Source of the DNA: Odiellus spinosus
Lineage: Eukaryota > Arthropoda > Arachnida > Opiliones > Phalangiidae
Direction: 5' to 3'
DNA: 64,000 nucleotides
NCBI GenBank assembly: GCA_963920705.1
Contig: OY987239.1
Span: 3,788,576 to 3,852,575, forward strand
The notes under the pieces are model-generated. The model was not told where the DNA came from and made no database searches. It saw only the letters and a list, made by a program, of their open reading frames with translations. Positions 10,456 through 22,293 of this stretch are shown piece by piece. The translations under genes and the position numbers were made by a program. Numbering within the stretch: the stretch's first letter is position 1; every line of letters begins with the position of its first letter.

Positions 10456-11108
10456 ATTACAATATTATTCCCGCGAGATACTAAAACTTGGGTTATACAT
10501 AAAGGTAGAATGAAGTCCGAAAATTTTGTATTTTCTCTAATGGACTTTGCCTTCTTGTTTTTTCTTTTATCAAAAGATCGTGGACACCGGTTGTTATTTT
10601 AATTACGCCCATGAGAGAATTTTTGGACATTACCACTTTTCACCTTCGGTACAATCGGGATATTTCGTCAGCCTAATGCCGCTGAGCTCCGATGGCAGAC
10701 CTTCCGAGCATTTGGACATACTTGTTCTGAACGACTACGTCTGGATAGCGACTACGTTTCTATCATTGCATTGTCTTTCTTACTCCCCGGAATTAAAGAC
10801 GCCACGAAGGATCGCGTTTGGAGTTTAAAGAAATACGTTTCGCACGCTCTCTCGTACATATGGTATTTCACAGCCGGCCTTTTACAAAACGGTGAGAAAA
10901 TATTTTAACTAATAATCATACAGGGTGTTTTACTAGTGAAAATATTTAATGGTGCTAAAACAGCGCCACAAAGGAAGAGGCTTAAGTCTCCAACTGGTGC
11001 TGTCTATTAGCCAGGTTCTTGGGAAAGCGCTGTTTTCGAGATGAACTCTTTTCGAGAAGCACTCTTTTTGAAAAACAGTTTATTTGATATTAATTTATTT
11101 TAGCGCAG
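10456..11108 (+). other. Exon D region and following intron of IR copy 2
   Basis: The exon body (about 10575-10891) reads IVDTGCYFNYAHERIFGHYH, then LSSDGRPSEHLDILVLNDYVWIAT before the frameshift. A pyrimidine-rich tract and CAAAAG just upstream make a good acceptor. The preceding TAAAGGTAGAATG (10500) resembles the terminus of the MITE at 3943. The intron (10892-11108) begins GTGAGA. Confidence 0.55.
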
Positions 11109-12476
11109 CCTTAGAAACAGTAATAACTCGGGTGCGATTTCTGATCTTGGGATGGATCATGGCATCTAGTATTCTCATGAAATGTTACTCTTCTAACCTG
11201 AAGGGAGAACTACTTGTTTTGGCGAATCCAAAGATAAACAGCATCAAAGATCTCGTCAAAAGAAAAGACATTATTCCACTCTCGTGGAGACACAATGCGA
11301 TTTCTATTTCAATCTGGGTGAGTGTATTGCACAAATCGACCAATCAGAGAGTCAGAATCGCCTATCTTATAAAATGAATAAACCTGGCATTCATAAGCGC
11401 TCTCTAGCGGCAAACTGTGGCAAAAGTAAGAAATAAGAAAACCATCGCGTGAATGCTAAAAAATTGGCAGACGCGCACTTGGGTTTAATTTCTTATTACT
11501 TTAACCTCAATTTGCCATGGCTTATATACGCACGCCAGGTTGTTAATCGTCTTTATAAATTAAAGGTAGAATGCAACCTAACAACGAGTGATTTTTTTAT
11601 CGATTTATTATCGTTTAAATAAGCCTAATCAATTAGTAATATTTTTAATATTTGGGTGTTTCAATATCTTTTGATAATATTTAGAAGAGTCCTAGAAGCG
11701 ATTACGAATTATTGCGCCAAATTATCGAGCAAAGAAAATTAGACACCTTATACGATGATTTTAGCAACATTTGCAAATGGGGTTGGAACGGAAAATACGC
11801 CCATTTTATGTACGGCCCATTCTTGGACGCGTATATGGCTCACCTAGCAAACAAACTGAAAGAAAACGACAAAACGGTTACGTTGGCGACACGAAATACG
11901 AACAAACGTCTTTTTGCTTTACAACAAAAATCTTTCCACTACTATTTTGGAACGAGTCGACTACTTGTAAGTTTAAAGTACCCTTACTTTTGAGATAGTT
12001 TAGTCGCTCGTGTTACGGCGGAAGAATTTAAAAAATCCATTCGTTTCAAAAAGTAATTTTTAATAACAGTAACTACGGAATCGTTGCTAGGTATTGTTTT
12101 ACTATAATATCTGATCTTAGAAGTAACATTTCCCTCAGAGAACTGGTTTCTTTGTGATAACCTACACTGTTTCTACAGTGGCATAATTTAGGTTATTTCA
12201 ACTAACCTATTATTGACGTTTATACGTTTATTCTTTGTTTCGTCTTTTCTCTCAAGGACTACTCGATTTGTGGAATCTGATCAACTATTTCCCCTAAGGA
12301 TTAATAACCGTTTCAAGTCCCGCAACTACATGTACCAACCAGAAAACCAATTGAGCGCCGTTACTCCACTAACAGCGCATTTTCTTTGGCCCGTATTCAA
12401 AATTTGGATCGTCGGAATTGCCTTTTCTATTTTGCTGGCAATCATTGAATTATTTTTACCTAAGATTTATGTTTGA

Positions 12477-13370
12477 AACCTTTGCTTTTCGATTATACTA
12501 AGCTATGTATGTAATTACCACTAAGTCACGAGAAATATCATAGATTTGAGACGTATTGTTCAAGACACGTTTGTTGTAAAGATTTTCTCCTTGAACAATC
12601 TCGCAAAAACCTAAGCTTGTACCATTTTCGTTGAATATTAAGTCAGTGTAATTGGACATTTTCCAACTTTAGTATTTAACTCGGGCAATTATATATCATG
12701 GTTATATTAAAACATACGAATATCCCGATTACGAAGTCTATCTAGATACGAAAAATATGGTCAATAATAAGGCTTATTATTCCATATCGATTAATATCAT
12801 CTTGAAATCAAAACAAAATTTAATGTTTTAATTTCTGTATTTAATTAAACACCACGTTATAATTAACTTTTCTATTTTTGGAAATATCATTTATCATGAT
12901 AATTATAAAATTAGAACTTCATTTAAAACCTATGGTGCTGAAATATTGTTATTCAGAGTGCTTTGTCTTACAGTTTTAGTATTGATCGTCGTTTCAAATC
13001 GACCACTTTTCAGACTCGAAATTAACCTCAACATCTGAAGGATAATCTAGAAATTCTAATAACATCAAAAGTTTGTCGCAACCTAATGTGATTTTTGGTT
13101 TTAGCAGCCGAATTTAACTTATAAGTAATAGGTAAAAAGTTACCGGGTAATCGATTGCGCAATAAAATTATCCAGCAAAAGTTGTATAGTCTGAACGCGC
13201 CTTTAAGTGTACTCAGAAGCGAGTGATAAAATTTATTCAATAAACGTGCTTTTTCGCTTGCTTGTCTGTCGACATAATTATCTATAAATTAGAAAGCCAC
13301 ATCTCTCTAAACCTTTCTCCTTTAATAAAACCAAATATAACTTGTTTAAATAAATGTTCAGAATGGATTT
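12477..13370. other. 3' flank of IR unit 2
   Basis: Non-coding DNA homologous to 797-1714 with many small indels. It ends at AAATAAATGTTCAGAA, the same point at which the hairpin/minisatellite repeat follows unit 1. In this unit a T-tract (13372-13387) stands there instead. Confidence 0.6.
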
Positions 13371-13392
13371 GTTTTTTTTTTTTTTTAGTTGA

Positions 13393-13515
13393 CTGGATTC
13401 ATGGAAATCCTGAATTTCTTCGCAAACAATAAGCAAAATCCCATCCTTAAGTAGAGATCTCCATGAGACTTTTAAGGGTCAGATGAGATGAAATTCAATA
13501 TCTTCATGAATCCAG
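13393..13515. repeat. Small inverted repeat (CTGGATTCAT...ATGAATCCAG)
   Basis: A fold-back of about 120 bp: CTGGATTCATGGAAATCCTG at the left is the approximate complement of CAATATCTTCATGAATCCAG at the right. Related ends bound the region 15575-16650, and a right end lies near 3325. Confidence 0.6.
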
Positions 13516-13794
13516 CTAAGCCTATTTTTCAGGGTAAGTTTTATATTTATTTATAGTTAAATATTTGTTCGCGAAAACGTTCAGAATCGTTATTGTAACT
13601 TTTATTTTCGAAGGAACCCATTGTGCCTCCGAAAACTAAACTTTTATTCTCTTGTAATTATTCTTAAGTACAAGAAGTAATCATTTTCTCTATAAACAAA
13701 ACAAGATAGAGCTTTAACGTGCATTTTTTTCTTCTATTTTATCATTATCTAAGAAGTATTCGTACTTAAACCCATTTGGCTACATTATTAAAGT

Positions 13795-14613
13795 GTAAAA
13801 GGAACTATAAGGTCCAATCAATTCGCAAAAGCCTTTTCAAATGTCTCAGTTTGAAACTCAACTTTGAGTCATTTTTGCGTACGTAAGTTCCATATGATTC
13901 TGTAAAATGTCTTAATCGCATCAATATGGCAATAAATGAAAATTGTTATAATGTCACAAAGTTTGAAAAGGCTTAAAGGGAGAATTCGGGATCGATAGAA
14001 AAAAAACACTTGTTTGGTTGTTTTCTCACTTTAAAGAAATTAACTTTATTTTTCAAAAGAAAAACAAAAACTCCATTACAGAGAAATCATGGTTAAATGG
14101 GAAGTTTACACCTAGTTTTTTCTCTTACTTTGCGGTACAGCAGTTCATCTTACACAACATAAAGAATGTCACGTGAGTCAACCATATTAAAATATTAGAG
14201 GAAACTAGAACCAAATCCATACAGGGTCAAGAACATGACAGAAAATTCCACTAGGAATGTTTAATCTCTTTATAGAACTTAGCCACTTCAAGAAGCTCTT
14301 AAATTAGAATCTCGAAAGAAATGTTTGCATATCGATGTTTATTTGGTAGGCAATAGAATTTTTTTTCCATGTTAAGTATGGAATGAAGAAAACGAAAGTA
14401 GTTGGACACGTGTAGACGAGTTTCTTCACAGAAAGACTCCAGTAGTCTTACGCATTCTTAGTGTAATTCTTGGTACAACCTATGATAAACCAGTTGTCGT
14501 TTTAAAGGTTGCAATTAACGCGTGTCGAAGACGTCGGTGACACGCTCAAAAAAATTGGGAAACATCGCCCTCAGAAAATAGGAAATTCAATATACGAAGG
14601 AATTAAAAATGGA
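13795..14613 (+). pseudogene. IR fragment (copy 3a): exons A, B and C remnants
   Basis: Remnants of three exons of the IR gene lie in order: A near 13805-13880 (internal deletion, donor GTAAGT), B near 14065-14165 (ATCATGGTTAAATGGGAAGT, donor GTGAGT) and C ending at 14613 (VEDVGDTLKKIGKHRPQKIG...EGIKNG, donor GTAAGT). The upstream part of C reads VLRILSVILGTTYDKPVVVL. No D-G exons follow before another exon A appears, so this is an incomplete unit left by unequal exchange or deletion. Confidence 0.6.
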
Positions 14614-14764
14614 GTAAGTGTTCATTACCGTACGTCAATAAATTGCAATACACATGATGATCGGCCCATAATATTATAAACGCTAACGTGTCTACTGAAT
14701 TGCCGTGAATAAATACTTTATCGACACACTGTTACTGCAAAGCCATTAGCAGTTTTTAGATAAT

Positions 14765-15185
14765 TATCCATCGATAATTATCGACCAACCTTGTTGTAAG
14801 TCTCATTGATAATATTTTCCGGGTTAGTTTAATTTTTTTCTAGATTAATATTTGTTCGCAAATTGGTCGGTTAGACTTATTAAAAATACGAGGAATCGAT
14901 AAAAAAACACATGTTAGGTTTCATTCCCATCTAAAGAAACGTTTGGAATTCAGATATTTTTATTTAATTCGATAATTATCCATCTATAATTATCGACCAA
15001 CCTTATTGTAAGTCTCATTGATACTACATTGATAAGTCTATTTTCCGGGTAAGTTTAATTTTTTTCGCCAATTGGTCGGTTAGACTTATTTAAAAGACGA
15101 GGAATCGATAAAAAAAAACACATGTTAGGTTTCATTCCCATGTAAAGAAAAGCAATACGTTCGGAATAACAACTTTCATTTTCGA
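14765..15185. repeat. Tandem duplication, about 210 bp
   Basis: Two adjacent copies begin TAATTATCC at 14763 and 14973 and share ACCAACCTT-TTGTAAGTCTC, GGTCGGTTAGACTTATT and the MITE half GAGGAATCGATAAAAAAA ... GTTAGGTTTCATTCCC. Non-coding. Confidence 0.75.
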
Positions 15186-15364
15186 AGGCACGCATAATGC
15201 TTCCAAAAACAAAGCCCCTAATTATTCTAAGTACAAGAAGAAATCATTTTTCCCTATTAAAAAAGCAACATTTGGTTTCAGCTTACATCTATTTCTCTAC
15301 CGCGTTACCATTCGCTTAAGCTAATTCCTACTGATAATCCAGTTGGTTTCATTATTTCGAAACG

Positions 15365-15540
15365 ACTAATAAACTAAAAGGTCCCTGGAAAGAAATGGTA
15401 TAACTGCGTTGGTTCTACACCAATCAATTCGCGAGCCATTTATAATGATATTCCACTAAGCACAATTTACTTTATTCGCGAGTAGTTTCCACGACCAAAA
15501 ATGTCTCAGTTGGAAACTCAAATTATAAAAAGTTACCAAC
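15365..15540 (+). pseudogene. IR exon A fragment (copy 3b)
   Basis: It matches exon A of copy 2: CTGGAAAGAAATGGTATAAC, GGTTCTACACCAATCAATTC and the CCACGACCAAAAATGTCTCA segment. It breaks off before the donor and has lost the reading frame. No other exons accompany it. Confidence 0.6.
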
Positions 15541-15574
15541 GAATATTAAACTAGAAATAAATTTAAAACTAAAC

Positions 15575-16650
15575 CGAAAAATAGACTTAGCTGGATTCAT
15601 GGGGATCTTGAATTACTTCGCAAAAAATAAGCAAAAGGCAAGTATTTAAGAAAACATCTCCATGGGATGAATAGAGGACTGCAAAGGCTTTGGGAAAACT
15701 CCACTCCCTCAGAAAGCCAAGGGACTCCCTCATTTTTGGGTGGAGTTGGAGTTGGGTTAAATAAAAAAATTGGCTTTGGGTGGCTTTGGGAATATTGTCT
15801 CTGAAATGAAAGGGAGTCGGGAGGGAGTGGGAATTTTATTATATTTAATTCTGGAGTTGGGTGGGACTGGATTATTGCTGGATTTAGTTGGAGTTTTGTT
15901 GGCGTTGGCATTTATAATTTCAAAATGGAGTTGGCGGCATTGGAAGCCAGCTATTGGGGCCCTCTATTAGCCAATCTAGAAAAAATAAAAAAAAAACATA
16001 GCTTCAATCAATGCATTTGGAAACCTAAACTAAAACATAACATTCGAAGCTCGTGGGTCACAGGATATTTGGAAATTGTTATTCTTGGAGAGTCAGTCAC
16101 TGTCCAAGTCGACAGAGTACAAACGTAAAACGATTGCTTTTCTAGGAAATATAATGGAAAATAAAACTACTAAATCATTTAGAATGTTAATGCGAAATAA
16201 CAATACTCTGAATCGGGACGTGTGAAATCCGTAAGTTCTCCAAATTCAATATCAAAGAAAGTAGATGACGAAGAATGTACTTTTAAGCAATGGAGTAATT
16301 AACTTTGTAGTTGGAATTCGATAGCGTTGTAAAATCTTTAAATTATATCATAATTATATACTGGGGAGGTGTTGTGGGAAACCTTTTTAGAAACGGAATT
16401 TGAAAATGGTTAAGTTTATTTCCACGAACTGCATGCTGGCTTCGGAATTTCGGATATTTGAATTGGTATGATTGCTATAGAAATTAGAATTTGGAGCTCA
16501 AACGGATTGGCTTTGGAAAGGGACTGGAAATTGGCTTTGGCAGAGAGTGGGATTCGCGTGAAACTTATAATTGGCTTTGGCAGGGAGTGGGAATCGTGCG
16601 AAACTAATCAATTGGCTTTGGAAGGGAATCTTCATGTATCCAGCTAAGTT
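15575..16650. repeat. TTGGCTTTGGGAGTGGG-rich insertion with inverted ends
   Basis: The ends are TAGCTGGATTCATGGGGATC (15589) and ATCTTCATGTATCCAGCTAA (16629), inverted relative to one another. Inside are degenerate repeats of ATTGGCTTTGG, GGGAGTGGGA and GTTGGAGTTG on both strands, densest at 15690-15960 and 16490-16625. Reading frames here are low-complexity. It looks like a non-autonomous element or an expanded variable repeat. Confidence 0.5.
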
Positions 16651-18466
16651 TTAAATTTAATTCTAGTTTAATATTCGTTTTGCAAACTTAATATTGAGCT
16701 TAAACAATGAGCAATCGATAAAAAAAGCACTTAGGTTAGGTTTCATTCCCTTTTAAAGAAAGTATAACGTTCAGAAAATAAACATTAGCCTCTTGATTAC
16801 AAGAAGTAATTTTTTTTTTCTCTATAAGCAAAACAATTTTCTCTACTGCGTTATCATTAGCTAAAATGTATTCGTACAGCAATCAATTTCGCTAGATAAT
16901 TCAAGGGGAAAATAAACTCAACTGTGCCTGGAATCGGTATAAGAGCGTTGGTCGTACACCAATTAATTCGCAAGCCGTTTCAAATGTTATAACACTAGGT
17001 TCTATTTATTTTATTCGCGAGTAGTCGTGCAAGTAGTCTCCACGACCAAAAATGTCTCAGTTGGAAACACAAATTCGATTACTTTTTAATTATGTAAGTT
17101 CCACATGATTAAGTAAAATGTCTTTATCGCATCAATATGGCAACAAAAGAAAATTGTTACAATGTCCCATAAAGTTTGAAACGGCTTAAAGGAAGAATTC
17201 GTAATCAATGAAAAAAAAAACAAAAAAAAACACTTGTTGGGTTGCATTCTTTAACTTTACATTACAGAAGAAAAAAAAGAACCATTTTCGAGCAATCATG
17301 GTTAAGTGGGAAGTTCAACCCTAGTTTTCACGAGAACTTTGCGGCACAGCAGTTTATCTTACTAAACGTGAGTCAACCAAATTAAAATATTCGCGGAAAC
17401 TAGAACCAAATCGATACAAGGTCAAGAACATGATTGAAAATTTCACTAGGAATGTTTAATCTGTAGAACTTAGACAGAAATCAAGAAACAGATTAGAAGC
17501 ACGCCACAAATGCTTTCATATCGAAATATATCTGATAGGCAATAGAAGCTTTTTTTTCCTTGTTAAGCATAGAATGAAAAACGTGGAAGAAGTTGGGCTT
17601 AGCAGAAAGATTTCAATTGTCTTACGCATTCTTAGTGTAATTCTTGGTACAACCTAACTTAAACCAGTTGTCATTTTAAAGGTTGAAATTGTTATATGTC
17701 GAAGACGTCGGTGATATGGTCGAAAACATTGGGAAACAACGCCCTCCGACAATAGGAAAATCAATCTTCGAAGGAATTAAAAATGGAGTAAGTGTTCATT
17801 ACCGTATGTCAAGAAATTGCAATACATATGATATATATTATAATATTTTTTCCGCGAGAGACTAAACTTTGGGTTTTAATTAAAGGTAGAATGCAATCCG
17901 ACAATTTTTCAATTTTCTCTAATGGACTTTGCGATCTTTTTTATCTTTATCAAAAGATCGTGGACACCGGTTGTTATTTTAGTTACGCCAATAAGAAAAG
18001 TTTTGGACATTACCACTTTTCACCTTCGGTACAATCGTGATATTTCGACATCGTAACCGCGCTGAGCCCCGATGGCAGACCTTCGGAGCAATTTGACATA
18101 CTTGGTCTGAACGACTACGTCTGGATAGCGACTGCTGTTTCTATCATTGCATTGTCTTTCTTACTCCCCGGAATTAAAGATGCCACGAAGGCACGCGTTT
18201 GGAGTTTCAAGAAATACGTTTCCTACACTCTCTCGTACATATGGTACTTCACAGCCGACCTTCTACTAAACCGTGAGAAAACATTTTAATCAATAATCAT
18301 CCAGGGCGTTTTACTGGTGAAAATATTTAATGGGGCTGAAACGGCGCCACAAAGGAGAGGCTTAAATCACCAACTGGCGCTGTCTAGTAGCGGGGTTCTT
18401 AGGAAAGCGCTGTTTTCGAGAAGCGCTCCTATTGAAAAAAGTTTGTTTTATACTAATTGCTTTTAG

Positions 18467-19033
18467 GGTTTATAGCCAGTAGCGCAGTTTCCCGAAAGCG
18501 CATTTCCCAAAAGCGCTGTTCCCAAAAGCGCAGTTCCTAAAAGCGCAATTTCAAAAGCGCAGTTCTCCAAATCATTTCTCAACCAGAGACGTCCACGAAA
18601 TACTCTTATACTTGACCCTAATACCTGGAACATAAGACAAAATCTTGTATTGTTAATTTTTAAGTTCATTTTAAATCTCTTTTTAAAAGAGTTCGGTACA
18701 TAATGTCGAAAATCATAATCTCGAATGACAGATTAAATAGCCTAACCAACACTACCGTAATCTAACCTAACCTTACCTATGCTATTTAACCTTACCTAAA
18801 ATATTTTTGTAAATTTTCAGCATTAGACGTCCAAAAACTGAGCCCGCAATTATAAGAAAATGAGTTTATACGAAAAAGCCCTTTTGGAAATGCGCAAATG
18901 AGAACTGCTCTTTTGGCAACCGCGCTTTTGGGAAACTGCTCTTTTGGCCAAACTGCGCTTTTGAGAAACCGCTCTTATGGGAGTGCGCAAATGGGAACTG
19001 CTCTTTTGGCAACTGCGCTTATGGCTACATACC
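18467..19033 (+). mobile_element. Fold-back element FB1, copy a (in IR copy 3)
   Basis: Termini GGTTTATAGCCAG and TGGCTACATACC are inverted versions of each other. The arms are short tandem units of GCGCAGTTTCCCAAAA type (left, 18480-18570) and their complement (right, 18868-19025). The core (18575-18860) has a stretch of CTAACCTAACCTTACC, resembling the TTAGG telomere motif. No protein is encoded. A longer copy in opposite orientation is at 21526-22293. Comparison with copy 2 shows it landed between the intron's ...TTTTAG and the start of exon E. Confidence 0.8.
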
Positions 19034-19898
19034 GATTTGAGCGCAAGAATTGGAAACATTTATAACTCGGGTGCGATTTCTGATCTTGGGATGGATCATG
19101 GCGTCTAGTATTCTCATGAAATGTTACTCATCTAACCTGAAGGGAGAACTTCTCGTTTCGACGAATCCAAAGATAAACAGCATCAATGATCTCGTCAAAA
19201 GAAAAGACATTATTCCACTCTCGTGGAGACACAATGCGATTTCTAATTCAATCAGGGTGAGTGTATTACACAAATCGACCAATCAGAGAGTCAGAATTAA
19301 TAAAATGAATAATCAAACCTGGCTTTCATAAGCGTCCTCTAACGGCGAACTGTGGCAAAAGTATGAACTAAGAAAAATATCGCGCGTGAATGCTAAAAAA
19401 TTGGCAGACGCGCACTTGGGTTTAGTTTCTTATTACTTTAGCCTCTGTTTGCCATTAGAGGACGGTTATATACGCACGCCAGGTTTTTAATCGTCGTAGA
19501 ATGCAACCAATAAACGAGTGATTTTTTATCGATTCATTATCGTTTAAATAATCCTAATCAATTAGTAATATTGGTAATATTTGGGTCTTTCAATATCTTT
19601 TGATAATATTTAGAAGGGTCCTAAAAGCGATTACGAATTATTGCGCCAAATTATCGAGCAAAGAAAATTAGACATCTTCTACGACAATTTTAAAAACATG
19701 AGCAAATGGGGTTGGAACGGAAATACGCCCATTTTATGAATGGCCCATTCTTGGACGCGTATATGCCACTCGTTGGAAACAAACAGAAAGAAAACGACAA
19801 AACGGATTACGTTGGCGAACGAAATACGAACAAAATTACGTCTTTTTGCTTTATAACAAAAATCTTTCCACTACTATTTTGGAACGAGTCGACTACTT

Positions 19899-20310
19899 GT
19901 AAGTTTAAAGTACCCTTACTTTTGAGATAGTTTAGTCGCTCGTGTTACGGCGGAAGAATTTAAAAAATCCATTCGTTTCAAAAAGTAATTTTTAATAACA
20001 GTAACTACGGAATCGTTGCTAGGTATTGTTTTACTATAATATCTGATCTTAGAAGTAACATTTCCCTCAGAGAACTGGTTTCTTTGTGATAACCTACACT
20101 GTAAGTTTAAAATACCCTTCTTACTTTTGAGATAGTTTAGTCGCCCGTGTTACGGGGAAGAATTTAAGATATCCATTCCTTTTAAAAAAGTAATTCTAAA
20201 TAACAGTAAATACGGAAACGTTGCTAGGCATTGATTAACTATAGTATCTAATCTTAGAAGTAACATTTCCCTCAGAGAACTGGTTTCTTTGCGATAACCT
20301 ACACTGTTTC
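19899..20310. repeat. Tandem duplication of IR intron F-G, about 200 bp
   Basis: The stretch from donor GTAAGTTTAAA (19899) to AACCTACACT (20100) is followed immediately by a second version starting GTAAGTTTAAAATACCC. A cryptic second donor is thereby present at 20102. Copies 1 and 2 have a single version. Confidence 0.8.
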
Positions 20311-20613
20311 TACAGTGGCATAATTTAGGTTATTTCAACTAACCTATTATTGACGTTTATATGTTTATTCTTTGTTTCGTCTTTTCTCTCAAGGACTACT
20401 CGATTTGTGGAATCTGATCATCTATTTCCGCTAAGGATTAATAACAGTTTCAAGTCCCGCAAATACATGTACCAACCAGGAAACCAATTGAGTGCCGTTA
20501 CTCCACTAACAGCGCATTTTCTTTGGCCCTTATTCAAAATTTGGATCGTCGGAATTGCCTTTTCTATTTTGCGGGCAATCATTGAATTATTTTTACCTAA
20601 TATTCGTGTTTGA

Positions 20614-21085
20614 AACCTTTGCTTTTCGATTATACTAAGATATGTTTGTAATTACCACTAAGTCACGTGAAAAATCATAGATTTGAGACGTATTGCTCAA
20701 GACACGTTTGTTGTAAAGATTTTCTCCTTGAACAATCTCGCAAAAACTTAAGCTTGTACCATTTCCGTTAAATATTAAGTCAGTGTAATTGGACATTTTC
20801 CAACTTAAGTATTGAACTCGGGCAATTATATATCATGGTTATTTTAAAACATACGAATATCCCGATTACGAAGTCTATAATAATAAACGGCTTATACGAT
20901 TTAAAAGATTCCCTATCGATTAATATCGATCTTGAAATCAAAAACAAAATTTAATGTTTTAATTTCGGTATTTAATTAAACACCACGTTATAATTAACTT
21001 TTCTATTTTTTGAAATATCGTTTATCCTGATAATTTTAAAATTAGAACTTCATTTAAAATCTATGGTATGGCGCTGAAATATTGT
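20614..21085. other. 3' flank of IR unit 3
   Basis: Homologous to 797-1290 and 12477-12960. Homology breaks at about 21085 (GAAATATTGTGCTTTGAGG) and resumes near 22350 with TTTGTCTATCGACTTAAAGA, so 21086-22349 is inserted or rearranged DNA. Confidence 0.6.
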
Positions 21086-21525
21086 GCTTTGAGGTTTAAA
21101 ACCATGAATTCCCAGGAATTATCTTTCTCTTAAGTAAAAGTTAATTAAATTTAGATTTCACCATGGTTAATAATTTTTATTTTAAAGATTTATATATTAG
21201 CTTTAACTCAGTTAATTGGTTAGTTTGAAAAATCTATTAAACTGACTACAGGGCGGTATTTCGAAACAAAAAAAATGGAAATTGAACGATTTAGCTGGAA
21301 AGCTAAATTTTAATATCTTACGTATCGATTTGATCATTTATAATTATACTTAAAGGGAGATCGATTCCTTATTGTTAAAATAGGCCTAGTCCACTAGTGA
21401 AAAAAATTTACGAATTTCTTATGATGATAACATTGAAATGTAAAGTTCAGTTCTAATTCCAACCCTTAGACCTTTATTAATTTGGAATTGCACCCTATAG
21501 TTAAGATTTATAACTAGAAAACACA
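21086..21525. other. Unassigned AT-rich spacer
   Basis: Nothing recognisable apart from a MITE-like end (CTTAAAGGGAGATCGATTCC near 21351). The minus-strand frames near its right edge extend into the neighbouring repeat and are not genes. Confidence 0.5.
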
Positions 21526-22293
21526 GTATGTAGCCATAAGCGCAGTTGCCAAAAGAGCAGTTTCCGTTTGCGCACTCCCATAAGAGCGGTTTCTCAAAAG
21601 CGCAGTTTTGCCAAAAGAGCAGTTTCCGTTTGCGCACTCCCATAATAGCGGTTTCTCAAAAGCGCAGTTTTGCCAAAAGAGAAGTTTCCGTTTGCGCACT
21701 CCCATAAGAGCGGTTTCTCAAAAGCGCAGTTTTGCCAAAAGAGAAGTTTCCGTTTGCGCACTCCCATAAGAGCGGTTTCTCAAAAACGCAGTTTTGCCAA
21801 AAGAGCAGTTTCCCAAAAGCGCGGTTGCCAAAAGAGCAGCTCTCATTTGCGCACTTCCAAAAGGGTGTTTTCGTATAAATGCATTTTCTTACAATTGCGG
21901 GTTCAGTTTTTGGAAAATGTACAAGAATATTTTAGGTTAGGTTAAATAGCATAGGTAAGGTTAGGTTAGGTTGGGTTGGGTTACGGTAGGGTAGGTTAGG
22001 CTAGTTTAGGTAAGGTTTGGTTATTTAATCTGTCATTAGAGATTATGATTTTCGACATTATGTACCAAACTCTTTTAAAAAGAGATTTAAAATTAACTTA
22101 AAATTAACAGTGAAAGATTTTGTCTTATGTTCAAGATATTAGATGCAAGTATTCGAATATTTCGTGGAAGTCTCTGGTTGAGAAATGATTTGGGGAACTG
22201 CCCCATATGAACTGCGCTATTGGGAAACTGTGCTTTTGAAATTGCGCTTTTGGGAACTGCGCTTTTGGGAAACTGCGCTGCTGGCTATAAACC
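21526..22293 (-). mobile_element. Fold-back element FB1, copy b (inverted)
   Basis: Starts GTATGTAGCCATAAGCGCAG and ends CTGGCTATAAACC. The left arm (21535-21870) is an expanded array in which a 60-bp module (TTTCCGTTTGCGCACTCCCA...TTTTGCCAAAAGAG) repeats about four times. The right arm (22195-22280) is short. The core carries TTAGGTTAGG-like DNA at 21931-22020. Opposite in orientation to copy a, and its left arm is longer by several modules. Confidence 0.8.

Larger units (their letters stand above)
3656..12476 (+). pseudogene. Ionotropic receptor (IR), copy 2, multi-exon pseudogene
   Basis: Exons recognised: A 3656-3820 (donor GTAAGT), B 4142-4255 (38 codons, donor GTGAGT), C ending 8156 (donor GTAAGT), D from about 10575 to 10891, E 11109-11317, F 11685-11966, G 12257-12476. 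D holds TM1 and the pore loop (YVWIAT; SYIWYFTAGLLQN). E holds TM3 and the start of S2: ILGWIMASSILMKCYSSNLK matches the iGluR SYTANLAAFL region, followed by INSIKDLVKR. F and G give S2 and TM4. Against copy 3, a base is missing near 10754 inside TM1, which throws the channel out of frame. Exon F is 5 bp shorter than in copy 1, a second frameshift. Intron B-C holds a 3.5-kb palindromic transposon and intron C-D a 2.1-kb one. Start codon and N-terminal exons are not certain. Family membership is well supported; loss of function is inferred from the frameshifts. Confidence 0.75.
16925..20613 (+). pseudogene. Ionotropic receptor (IR), copy 3, multi-exon pseudogene
   Basis: Exons: A about 16925-17093, B about 17275-17370, C ending 17787 (VEDVGDMVENIGKQRPPTIG), D about 17957-18272, E 19048-19266, F 19614-19898, G 20394-20613. 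D gives the clearest channel core: SYANKKSFGHYHFSPSVQS, a stop codon (TGA at 18039-18041 where copy 2 has GGA), then LNDYVWIATAVSIIALSFLL (TM1) and LSYIWYFTADLLLN (pore). E has the TM3 motif ILMKCYSSNLKGELL. F lacks one A (GGAACGGAAATACG), shifting frame near 19727. G is open and close to copy 1 (TM4). A fold-back element sits between D and E, and a 200-bp duplication between F and G. The nonsense codon and frameshift make this a pseudogene. Confidence 0.75.

Noticed and set aside
10270..10602. 110-codon frame spanning the right end of the mariner palindrome into IR exon D
   Set aside because: It crosses the transposon boundary and is out of frame with the IR coding sequence.
21419..21945. 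Overlapping frames in the fold-back arms (KRSF/ RAVSQKR repeats)
   Set aside because: They translate the 60-bp GCGCAGTTTTGCC module of FB1 and have no independent support.
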